From contig CANMFQ010000009.1 in assembly GCA_947497145.1 (NCBI GenBank), forward strand, positions 124,001 to 188,000: a stretch of 64,000 nt of DNA, in the 5' to 3' direction. Source of the DNA: an uncultured Flavobacteriaceae bacterium. GTDB lineage: Bacteria; Bacteroidota; Bacteroidia; Flavobacteriales; Flavobacteriaceae. The first letter of the stretch is position 1. Each line of letters begins with the position of its first letter. Below are positions 9,341 through 16,511 of the stretch, one piece after another. Both the position numbers and the translations under genes were made by a program. The notes under the pieces were generated by a model, which did no database searches, was not told the origin of the DNA, and saw only the letters and a program-made list of their open reading frames with translations.

Positions 9341-10288
9341 ATGAAAAAAATACTATTACCTATCGTATTACTGGCCTTAGTATCGTGCCAAAGTGACTTT
9401 GATGACAAGTATATCGAATCACTTTTAGACAATGAAGCTCCAAGTTTTAATAGCATAGAAACAATTAACAAAGAAAATGAACTCTATAATTACCTAGGCC
9501 TTGTAACCAAGTCTCAACCAGAACTTACTGATGTGGGTTGCATAGAGTTTATTTATCCTTTTGTAGTTTATCAGTTTGATGATAACAATGAATATGTAAA
9601 TCGCACTTCTATATCTGGCAATGACAATTTTGCAGAACTCATAGGGAATTTAAGCCAAGGTTATTCCATAGGATTTAGCTACCCAATTTCTGGAAATTTA
9701 ACAGATGGTACGGCGGTCACAATTAACAATAATGCCGAGCTACAACAATCATTACAAACTTGTATTGAAGAAGAACTAGAAATTATCATAGGTAATTGTA
9801 ACGGCATCATTCAAGACTGCGTATGGAAAGTAGCCAACAGTGACAATGAAGAAAGCCCATACATTGATTCGTTCTTTACTATGCGAAATGACGGTAGTGT
9901 TGTTTTTTCTGTTCTTCAACAAAATGAAGAAGAAGAAGAAGAAGAAGAAGAAACCAATGAGAATGAAGAAGAAACCGAGCCTGTATATGAAGAAGAAGTT
10001 GGCACCTGGATTTTCTACTACGTTGGCTCAGACCTACATTTAAACATCAATTTTGGTTCTTTTGAAGAAAACGAAGAAGGAGAAATAGCAGAAGAAGACC
10101 AGATTAAAGCAGATTGGAATTTTGACTGGAAAGCCAGCTGTATTAATGATACTAAAATAACCTTAGAAAAAATGTATACCAAAACCGTAGTAACCGAGGA
10201 AGGCAATACGGAAGAAACATTTACAGAAAAAATAACCTTAGAAAAAGAATGTAAAACCCCAGATGAGGAAGTCACTAACAAACATTAA
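9341..10288 (+). CDS. Secreted acidic lipoprotein with a polyglutamate tract, function unknown
   Basis: Begins with a lipoprotein signal peptide (MKKILLPIVLLALVSC), so the mature protein is probably anchored to the outer membrane. The body is rich in Glu and Asp, with a run of nine Glu encoded by nine GAA codons (9926-9952) and further acidic patches. Alternating strands with conserved-looking WIFYYVGSDLHLNINFGSF and WNFDWKASC segments suggest a small beta-sheet or lipocalin-like domain, but I cannot assign a family. ATG 9341 is chosen over the in-frame upstream TTG at 9317 because it sits directly before the signal peptide. Its place between pnp and an ECF sigma locus, in a region that interrupts the usual pnp-rpoD order, suggests accessory DNA. 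Confidence 0.7.
   Translation: MKKILLPIVLLALVSCQSDFDDKYIESLLDNEAPSFNSIETINKENELYNYLGLVTKSQPELTDVGCIEFIYPFVVYQFDDNNEYVNRTSISGNDNFAELIGNLSQGYSIGFSYPISGNLTDGTAVTINNNAELQQSLQTCIEEELEIIIGNCNGIIQDCVWKVANSDNEESPYIDSFFTMRNDGSVVFSVLQQNEEEEEEEEETNENEEETEPVYEEEVGTWIFYYVGSDLHLNINFGSFEENEEGEIAEEDQIKADWNFDWKASCINDTKITLEKMYTKTVVTEEGNTEETFTEKITLEKECKTPDEEVTNKH
9926..9952 (+). repeat. In-frame (GAA)9 trinucleotide microsatellite
   Basis: Nine perfect GAA units encode Glu9 within the lipoprotein. Slippage would change tract length in whole codons and keep the frame. Confidence 0.95.
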
Positions 10289-10697
10289 AACCACTTGGCG
10301 TATTTAAAACTTTGTTTTGAGGCTTTAATGCCATAAAGTGTTTTCTTAATTTTAGCAAAACACCGCTATGCTAAAGTTAAAAAAAAGTACAACATTCTCT
10401 TTTAAGGTGATTTCAAAACATAATAATATTTCTAACACATAAAACACATTCAACCTAATTCATGTATTTGTTCTTTGTCTTAAACTCTTATAATAGCAAC
10501 AAATAAACTATTAAATAGCGTAGCAGTATATTTTGAAGCATTACAAAAGCGAAATAGATTTTCAGATGCATGATTAGGTTTACTTTAAGCATTAAAAAAA
10601 CAACCTAAACCATTGGCAGAAACCTTAAAAAATGGCATACAATCACTGTACAAAAAAAAATCGATTTAAATTAGTCTAAAAATAAAACTCACATGAA
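10289..10697 (+). other. Gene-free gap before the ECF sigma gene
   Basis: AT-rich. It holds a short inverted repeat (TTTAGC 10351-10356 with GCTAAA 10370-10375), possibly a weak terminator for the lipoprotein gene, and a dispersed-repeat relative at 10515-10538 (ATAGCGTAGCAGTATATTTT), which recurs near 19332 with three mismatches. No ORF found. Confidence 0.45.
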
Positions 10698-11258
10698 TTG
10701 CAATTAGACCAGCTTATAAGAAGTTGTATCAAAAAAGACAGAAAAGCTCAAGAACAGTTATATACTATATATAAAAACAAACTGTTTCCTGTATGCTTAA
10801 AATACTGTCGTACCCATGCTGAAGCAGAAGACCATTTACATGACACTTTTATTATAATTTTTGAAACCATCAAAAAATACAATAAAAAAGGTTCATTTGA
10901 AGGTTGGATGAAACGTATTGCAATAAATAAAGCTATAGATAATTACAAAAAAAACAAAGAATACGGTTTAGACAAAACAACAGAGGAAAAGCTAAGCGAT
11001 GACACTAATTTAGAAAATGATGATTTACCCCCTTCATGGGAAGCATTAATTGCACTAATTCAATCGTTACCAAACCAATACCGCATCGTTTTTAACTTAT
11101 ATGAAATTGAGGAGTATTCTCATAAACAAATAGCTACCCTGCTAAATATTTCAGAAAATACATCCAAATCAAATCTTCATAGGGCAAAAGCAATTTTAAA
11201 ATCAAAGATTACAAAAAGCAATAGTACCTCTAAAACTAGAAAAAGCCATGCAAGATAA
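10698..11258 (+). CDS. ECF-type RNA polymerase sigma factor, TTG start or early frameshift
   Basis: 186 residues. Region 2 (YTIYKNKLFPVCLKYCRTHAEAEDHLHDTF, KGSFEGWMKRIAINKAID) and region 4 (SLPNQYRIVFNLYEIEEYSHKQIATLLNISENTSKSNLHRAK) are both typical of the Bacteroidota ECF class that directs extracytoplasmic responses. The only in-frame start that gives a full region 2 is TTG 10698; the frame is closed by TAA at 10683-10685. An ATG five bases upstream (10693) runs out of frame into a stop after four codons. Loss of one A from ATGAAATTG would explain this arrangement. The gene overlaps the downstream anti-sigma/outer-membrane fusion by 11 bp, so they are translationally linked. Confidence 0.85.
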   Translation: MQLDQLIRSCIKKDRKAQEQLYTIYKNKLFPVCLKYCRTHAEAEDHLHDTFIIIFETIKKYNKKGSFEGWMKRIAINKAIDNYKKNKEYGLDKTTEEKLSDDTNLENDDLPPSWEALIALIQSLPNQYRIVFNLYEIEEYSHKQIATLLNISENTSKSNLHRAKAILKSKITKSNSTSKTRKSHAR

Positions 11259-12663
11259 AAATGACTTAGGGGAACTCTTTAAAAAACGCCTAGCTGAAGC
11301 GGAAATAGCGCCCGGCAATGAGGTATGGCCCAACATCGAGAAAACTCTCGATAAAATCAGACGTAAAAGATTGGTGTATTATTGGTTTTTTGGAGGATTA
11401 CTTATCCTAGTAGGTATTTTATCTATGGCTTATTTTATACACAACGATTCATCAAGAAAAGAACAGTTAAACACTTCAACATTAAAATCAGAAAAAAATA
11501 ATAGCTCATCAAAAGAAACTAAAATAAGTACAAACGAAACAAAAACGCACAATAAAGACGTTAATAATCATCAACATCCTGACAATAAAATCTCCAGCGC
11601 ATCAGGTACTTCCTCCACAAGGATATCAACCTCAAAAACCAATTCTATTAACGCAGAACAATCGATAAAAGCCAGCAATCTAAAAAAGGTCAATCGCATC
11701 TCTAAAAAAAATACACCTAAAAACTTTTCAAACACCACAATCACAAGAAAAAACACTAAAAAAACACTTAACACAGACATTGCTTCAATCTCAGAAAATT
11801 CTAAAAACAAAACACCTAAAAATAAATACAATGGAAAAAAACATTCGCTAACAACCACAAAAGAAAATCAAAAAAACAATGCAAAAATCAAGGAACAAGA
11901 CACTATAAAAAGAACCAAAAACATCTTAAAAACCAGAAAAAAATCACTTCCAAAAAAAGCAAAAAAAGATACCATACCTTCGCAAGACAAAATATTTCAC
12001 ATCTTCCCCTTTATTGGAACCGCAATACAAGGCAATCTGTCAAAAACTTCTGCAATAGACGCCCGCTTAAAAAACAACAATACAACCGTTTCAACAAATT
12101 TAAGCTACGGTGCCTATCTTATTTTCGTTATGAATAACAAGTTGTCTTTACGAGTAGGCGCTTCTTATATGCAAACAGAAAAAACAACCCATAACGTTCC
12201 TATACTGGCAAATAACACAGAAACTAACTTTTACAGAAACATACGATTTAAAGAAAAAGTCACATACACTACATTTTCAAATATGTTTACCGAAACTGAA
12301 GAAATCATGTTGACTGAAAAATTAAGTCACTTTGAAATGCCTATAGAAGCAAGCTATGCGATAGTAAAAAACAATCAATTTAGCGTTAATGCCATTACTG
12401 GCATCAGTATTAGATACACAAGTAACAATAGCATATATGCAAAGAATGTAAACCTTCCTTTGACATTATTAGGTTCAAACGATTCGTATTCTGATGGCGG
12501 CCTTGGCATACATGTAGGTTTGGGCACCTACTACAAGATTAACGAATCCTTTCAGCTTCAATTTGAATCTATTTTTAAGCCACAACTAAAGTTTTACAAA
12601 AATAACACTGGTAATACTCCTTATATTTTCAATGTACAAATTGGCGTGAGATATAGATTATAA
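11248..12663 (+). CDS. Anti-sigma-like membrane protein fused to an outer-membrane beta-barrel-like domain
   Basis: 471 residues in three parts. The N-terminal ~40 residues (LFKKRLAEAEIAPGNEVWPNIEKTL) match the cytoplasmic segment of Bacteroidota anti-sigma-like proteins found next to ECF sigma genes. A single transmembrane helix follows at about 43-64 (YYWFFGGLLILVGILSMAYF). Next comes a long Lys/Asn/Ser/Thr-rich linker of about 190 residues, then a domain from about 250 that looks like a PorT-type barrel (YGAYLIFVMNNKLSLRVGASY ... IFNVQIGVRYRL). The start overlaps the sigma gene by 11 bp. Likely role: hold the sigma factor at the inner membrane and sense the envelope. The linker codons are extremely A-rich. 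The barrel-like call rests on strand pattern only. Confidence 0.72.
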   Translation: MQDKNDLGELFKKRLAEAEIAPGNEVWPNIEKTLDKIRRKRLVYYWFFGGLLILVGILSMAYFIHNDSSRKEQLNTSTLKSEKNNSSSKETKISTNETKTHNKDVNNHQHPDNKISSASGTSSTRISTSKTNSINAEQSIKASNLKKVNRISKKNTPKNFSNTTITRKNTKKTLNTDIASISENSKNKTPKNKYNGKKHSLTTTKENQKNNAKIKEQDTIKRTKNILKTRKKSLPKKAKKDTIPSQDKIFHIFPFIGTAIQGNLSKTSAIDARLKNNNTTVSTNLSYGAYLIFVMNNKLSLRVGASYMQTEKTTHNVPILANNTETNFYRNIRFKEKVTYTTFSNMFTETEEIMLTEKLSHFEMPIEASYAIVKNNQFSVNAITGISIRYTSNNSIYAKNVNLPLTLLGSNDSYSDGGLGIHVGLGTYYKINESFQLQFESIFKPQLKFYKNNTGNTPYIFNVQIGVRYRL

Positions 12664-13170
12664 ACATAGATAAAGACTATTTAACAAAAGTACCAGATAA
12701 GTTTCATGGTGAAAATCTACTTTCTTATACACACCTAAAATTCAATGACATAAGCAATAAATTCGACCGTAAATAGCAAACACAAAGTCTGTGCTAAATG
12801 TACTTAAAATGAACATCTACACCAGCAACAAATAACTTTAGCATTATAGAATTAAAAGACCCCTGCTTCATTACTTTACTTTACTTTACTTTAAAAAATT
12901 AGATAACTTAAGTAATTCAATCAAAACCGATTAAATACCTATAAAAAGTATATTTTAGCAGAATCAAGAAGTGAATTGATCTGAATCATTTTCCAATTAC
13001 CCTGTCCCGAAAACAAACATAAAGGCTGCGTAGGAAGTTTAATCATCATCCTTTAAATAGGGAAATTATATCATTGCTATATCCTATCAAAAAAATATAG
13101 AAAAGCAATTGTAAAAGACAAAATCATTTCATTCAACAAGAACCTTTTTTAACCCCCAAAAAGTATTAAA
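12664..13170 (+). other. Gene-free gap with a pentanucleotide repeat
   Basis: No convincing ORF. Contains four tandem TTACT units at 12871-12890. The TATATTTTAG sequence near 12949 resembles a weak -7 element for the CsgG-like gene at 13171 but lacks the final G. Confidence 0.4.
12871..12892 (+). repeat. Tandem pentamer (TTACT)4
   Basis: Four exact TTACT units followed by TT. Each register resembles part of a -7 hexamer (TACTTTA), so copy number might influence nearby transcription; this is speculative. Confidence 0.9.
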
Positions 13171-14070
13171 ATGAAAAACAAAGTAAAAAAGCAATCAGTA
13201 TTAAGTTTCTTACTTATACTATTCATGTGCCATTTAACACAAGCTCAAAAAAGTGACATTATATTAACTGTTGATGATGATATTATTGAAGCCAAAGTTA
13301 CGCTGGTAGGCGATACACGTATACAATATCAAAAATCTGATGATGAAAAAATATATGAATTAGCTACAGCCAAAATACGTCGGATAAAATATGCCAACGG
13401 TGAAACATTAAAATTTGGTGTTTCAGAAAACAAAACGAAAAAAGAAGCCCAGGTATATACCTACCCCCCTTTTAACGAAAATTTAGTTGCTGTAATACCC
13501 TTTGATTTTTATGATGGAAAATCTGGTAAAAGCCTAGGCAGAAAAGGGTTGCAAGCACAAGAATATGTAGTAAACAGGTTAATTAGCGCATCAGATTTAG
13601 AAGTACTAGACAACAGAAAAACTATAAGCTACCTTAGAAAAGCAAAAGTAGATTATCGTTCGTTAGAAACTTATGACATGGATGAGTTGGGCAAAATTCT
13701 CGGTGCTGGAACCATCGTTTGTGGCAGCGTTCAGTATTCTTTTGATGAAAAAATAGTAGCAAATGACCGTTATGTACAAACTTCAGAAGGCGGAGTTGTT
13801 GTAAAAGAAACGGTAGAAATTAATGAATATGGCGACGCCTATTACTCTGAAGAAATTTATGAGGTACCACCTTCAGGCTACTGGGACGTTGATATTTCGC
13901 AATATGAAAAAATCCAAACAGTAACCAGACTCGAAATTTATAAGCAAGGAAAGAAAATATTTACTGAGATGAGAGACCCACTCTTTACATGGAACTTACC
14001 CGATCAATGGGAAGGCAATATTGATTGGCTGTTGAAAAAAAGCCCTTGGAAGGTGAGGCGCCCTAAATAA
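13171..14070 (+). CDS. Secreted CsgG-like protein
   Basis: 299 residues with a Sec signal peptide (VLSFLLILFMCHLTQAQ; cleavage likely after TQA). Residues ~28-85 form a small beta domain (DIIEAKVTLVGDTRIQYQK ... IRRIKYANGE) seen at the start of many Bacteroidota secreted proteins. From ~105 the pattern NLVAVIPFDFYDG, then GLQAQEYVVNRLISASDLEVLDN and LGKILGAGTIVCGSVQY, resembles the CsgG/TolB-N-type fold of periplasmic and outer-membrane assembly proteins. It has no lipobox Cys, so it is probably soluble in the periplasm or loosely bound. It stands alone between the ECF locus and rpoD. The CsgG link is by pattern only. Confidence 0.62.
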   Translation: MKNKVKKQSVLSFLLILFMCHLTQAQKSDIILTVDDDIIEAKVTLVGDTRIQYQKSDDEKIYELATAKIRRIKYANGETLKFGVSENKTKKEAQVYTYPPFNENLVAVIPFDFYDGKSGKSLGRKGLQAQEYVVNRLISASDLEVLDNRKTISYLRKAKVDYRSLETYDMDELGKILGAGTIVCGSVQYSFDEKIVANDRYVQTSEGGVVVKETVEINEYGDAYYSEEIYEVPPSGYWDVDISQYEKIQTVTRLEIYKQGKKIFTEMRDPLFTWNLPDQWEGNIDWLLKKSPWKVRRPK

Positions 14071-14100
14071 ATAGCGAATGCATCTTAACCTTTTTTTTAC

Positions 14101-14132
14101 TTGTAAATTATAGAACTTTTGCCATAATTTTG
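14101..14132 (+). promoter_or_regulatory. Predicted rpoD promoter, TTG-N21-TAATTTTG
   Basis: TTG at 14101-14103 and TAATTTTG at 14125-14132 fit the Bacteroidota housekeeping consensus, with a 21-bp spacer. It implies a leader of about 210 nt before rpoD, holding a 7-bp hairpin (14314-14320 with 14327-14333) just upstream of the start codon. Confidence 0.6.
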
Positions 14133-14350
14133 GCATACTAAAGTTAAGCAACTATGGTTATGCAACAAAAACGGACTTCATTACGACATAACAGTTATAA
14201 TTCTCGGTTTCAAAAAAGTTAAGACGAGTTTAGTACTAATTGCAGGGCTTTCATCGAAAAAAACAACTTTTTTACACCTTTTTGTAACATTTCGGAAAAT
14301 TGTACGTATAAGTATATGCAGTCTATTGCATATGAATTTAATCCCCTTAC

Positions 14351-15214
14351 ATGAGACAGCTTAAAATTACAAAACAGGTCACCAACAGGGAGACCGCATC
14401 TTTGGACAAGTACTTGCAAGAAATCGGCAAAGTAGATTTGATTACCGCAGATGAAGAAGTAGAATTGGCTCAACGCATCAAGGCAGGCGACCAGATCGCT
14501 CTTGAAAAACTAACAAAAGCCAATCTTCGATTCGTGGTATCGGTTGCTAAGCAGTACCAAAACCAAGGCCTTACTCTGCCAGACTTAATCAATGAAGGAA
14601 ACTTAGGATTGATAAAAGCGGCACAACGTTTTGATGAAACTCGTGGTTTCAAATTTATTTCATACGCCGTATGGTGGATTCGTCAATCTATCTTACAAGC
14701 GTTAGCAGAACAGTCACGTATTGTTCGTTTACCATTGAACAAAATTGGTTCAATAAACAAAATCAATAAAACTTTTGCCTTTTTAGAGCAAGCGCATGAA
14801 CGTATGCCTTCTGCTGAAGAAATTGCAAAGGAACTTGATATGACGGTTGAAGATGTAAAACAATCTTTAAAAAATTCTGGGCGTCACGTATCTATGGATG
14901 CGCCTTTAATTGCAGGTGAAGATTCTAACCTTTACGATGTACTTCGTAGTGGTGAATCGCCAAACCCTGACAGAGAGTTATTGCATGAATCGTTACGCAC
15001 AGAAATTGAGCGCGCTTTAGAAACCTTAACCCCAAGAGAGGCTGATGTTATTCGTCTATATTTTGGATTAGCAGGACAGCACTCAATGACACTTGAAGAA
15101 ATTGGTGAAACTTTTGACCTTACCAGAGAAAGAGTACGCCAAATTAAAGAAAAAGCTATTCGTAGATTGAAGCACACTTCAAGAAGTAAAATTTTAAAAA
15201 CCTATCTAGGATAG
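14351..15214 (+). CDS. rpoD: Primary RNA polymerase sigma factor (short Bacteroidota type)
   Basis: 287 residues: the sigma-70 core without region 1.1, as usual for the Bacteroidota housekeeping sigma that reads TTG/TAnnTTTG promoters. Region 1.2 ([29 protein letters not shown]), region 2 ([36 protein letters not shown]), region 3 ([21 protein letters not shown]) and region 4 ([35 protein letters not shown]) are all complete. It sits in the pnp-rpoD-rpe backbone that I believe is common in flavobacteria, here separated by accessory genes on both sides. A long leader and a downstream small-transcript unit add possible regulation. Confidence 0.97.
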   Translation: MRQLKITKQVTNRETASLDKYLQEIGKVDLITADEEVELAQRIKAGDQIALEKLTKANLRFVVSVAKQYQNQGLTLPDLINEGNLGLIKAAQRFDETRGFKFISYAVWWIRQSILQALAEQSRIVRLPLNKIGSINKINKTFAFLEQAHERMPSAEEIAKELDMTVEDVKQSLKNSGRHVSMDAPLIAGEDSNLYDVLRSGESPNPDRELLHESLRTEIERALETLTPREADVIRLYFGLAGQHSMTLEEIGETFDLTRERVRQIKEKAIRRLKHTSRSKILKTYLG

Positions 15215-15251
15215 TATATTACAGCATATACGGTGTTAAATTCTCCTTAAA

Positions 15252-15282
15252 TTGGAAATTTGGCATATAAATTGTAATTTTG
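15252..15282 (+). promoter_or_regulatory. Strong predicted promoter downstream of rpoD, TTG-N20-TAATTTTG
   Basis: TTG at 15252-15254, 20-bp spacer, TAATTTTG at 15275-15282. One of the two best promoter matches in the window. It points at a short unit ended by a terminator only about 50 bp further on. Confidence 0.62.
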
Positions 15283-15288
15283 ACAGTA

Positions 15289-15359
15289 ACAACAGTGTAT
15301 CATGACTGTTCGTTTTTTGATTGATGAATAAACTCCGGAGTGATTACCGGAGTTTTTTC
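15289..15359 (+). ncRNA. Candidate small RNA or attenuator leader of about 70 nt
   Basis: Bounded by a strong predicted promoter (15252-15282) and a strong terminator (15331-15359). The transcript would hold a 5' hairpin (AACAGT 15291-15296 with ACTGTT 15305-15310), a U-rich linker and the terminator hairpin. A 9-codon ORF (ATG 15302, peptide MTVRFLIDE, stop 15329-15331) ends exactly where the terminator stem begins, as leader peptides do. It could be a free sRNA or an attenuator for the VF530-type gene and trmL downstream. I recognise no known RNA family. Confidence 0.45.
15331..15359 (+). terminator. Rho-independent terminator
   Basis: Perfect 8-bp stem AACTCCGG (15331-15338) with CCGGAGTT (15347-15354), 8-nt loop, then a T run. 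It ends either rpoD or the candidate small RNA. Confidence 0.85.
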
Positions 15360-15434
15360 ATTTTATAGGTTTGGTAGACTGTAAAAAAAATGGACAATTC
15401 ACATGTTCGCCATACACCTTTCATTTTTCTCTTT

Positions 15435-15677
15435 ATGACTAAAGAAACAAACACAATACAAGAACAACCTAACAATCCGCTGCATGGGGTAAAGCTGGTT
15501 GATATCCTAGAGTACCTTACGCAAAACTACTCATGGGAAGCGTTAGCCAACGAAATAAACATCAACTGTTTTAAGAGCAACCCTAGCATAAAATCATCTT
15601 TAAAATTTTTACGAAGAACACCTTGGGCTAGAGAAAAAGTAGAGCATTTATATTTAAAAACCCTACATAAAAAATGA
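15435..15677 (+). CDS. VF530-family (DUF2132) DNA-binding protein
   Basis: A small protein of about 80 residues. The conserved core [15 protein letters not shown] ... [18 protein letters not shown] ... [19 protein letters not shown] is the hallmark of VF530/DUF2132 proteins, which are reported as double-stranded DNA binders; their role is unclear. ATG 15435 is preferred over ATG 15390, because the extra 15 residues would be an odd hydrophobic N-terminus and the family is normally 70-85 residues long. It overlaps trmL by 4 bp (ATGA), which indicates translational coupling. Confidence 0.85.
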   Translation: MTKETNTIQEQPNNPLHGVKLVDILEYLTQNYSWEALANEININCFKSNPSIKSSLKFLRRTPWAREKVEHLYLKTLHKK

Positions 15678-16138
15678 GCTTAAACATCGTTCTCATTGAA
15701 CCCGAAATACCAAACAACACAGGTAATATTGGCAGGTTGGCATTAGCTACAGGTGCTACCTTACATCTTGTCAAACCTTTTGGCTTTGAATTAAGTGACA
15801 AGCGTTTAAAACGTGCAGGACTAGATTATTGGCAACACCTATCACTTTTTATTTATGAGAGCGCAGAACATTTCTTCACCACCCATGTTGATAAAAAAAT
15901 GGTGTATTTCTCTAGCCACGGCAAACAAGACCATTGGGCTATAAACTTTGAAGACGATATGTTTCTCATTTTTGGAAAAGAATCTGTGGGTTTGCCAGAA
16001 AAAATTGTTCAAAACAATACTGACAAACTTTACAAAATACCCTTATACAGTGAGCACATTCGTAGCTTAAATTTAGCAAATGCTGTTGCTGTAATCACTT
16101 ACGAAGGCCTAAGACAGCTCAAAATACAGAACCTCTAA
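15674..16138 (+). CDS. trmL: tRNA (cytidine/uridine-34 2'-O)-methyltransferase
   Basis: A 154-residue minimal SPOUT enzyme that methylates the ribose of the wobble base of tRNA-Leu, using SAM as methyl donor. It has the TrmL/YibK signatures: [24 protein letters not shown] at the N-terminus, [18 protein letters not shown], the SAM-knot segment [14 protein letters not shown] and the C-terminal [23 protein letters not shown]. Length and start fit the family. Overlaps the VF530-type gene by 4 bp. Confidence 0.95.
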   Translation: MSLNIVLIEPEIPNNTGNIGRLALATGATLHLVKPFGFELSDKRLKRAGLDYWQHLSLFIYESAEHFFTTHVDKKMVYFSSHGKQDHWAINFEDDMFLIFGKESVGLPEKIVQNNTDKLYKIPLYSEHIRSLNLANAVAVITYEGLRQLKIQNL

Positions 16139-16511
16139 CTGTAAGAGTAGGGAGAAGAAAAAAAGAGAGAATAGATATTGAGTATTGCACTTAGTGAACT
16201 TGGAAATCAATACCTATGAAAAACAATCAAAATAGCCCTGTTTTTAACAATGAAATGAATCACTAAAAACGGTCAACTATAATCAGGGACATTCAAAAGT
16301 CTCTGTTCTTTGTTCTATTTTCTTTCAGCGCAACGGTCTTGATTCTTGATTCCTGTAGCGCAGCGGTCTTTTTCTTTGTCAACCCAGCTCAGCTGTCATA
16401 ACACAAGATTAAACACCAACCCATTCCTAACAAATTGATGCAATTTTGTAACCCCTACTTTTATCCAGTAGTTTTTAGTATTTTTATAGCAAACCATTCA
16501 CCTATAGCATT
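16139..16511 (+). other. Gene-free gap carrying dispersed repeats
   Basis: Contains the 34-bp block at 16262-16295, which recurs at 62173-62206 with one mismatch. It is followed by two 30-bp-spaced copies of the repeat core (AGCGCAACGGTCTT 16327-16340, AGCGCAGCGGTCTT 16357-16370). No ORF and no exact -7 element before the next gene (the closest is TATTTTTA at 16490). Confidence 0.7.
16262..16370 (+). repeat. Dispersed intergenic repeat, copy A
   Basis: The 34-bp conserved block plus two units of a 30-bp tandem with core AGCGCrrCGGTCTT. The same order (block, then two cores 30 bp apart) occurs at 62173-62271. Confidence 0.8.

Noticed and set aside
9840-10043. ORF with a polylysine run inside the acidic lipoprotein
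   Set aside because: It is the +1 frame of the GAA tract (AAG-type codons); it overlaps a real gene and has no protein-like features.
12871-12892. CRISPR-like or iteron array
   Set aside because: The unit is only five bases and there are no spacers; it is a simple microsatellite. No CRISPR array was found anywhere in the window.
14314-14333. Riboswitch before rpoD
   Set aside because: Only one short hairpin is seen and no known aptamer motif fits the leader.
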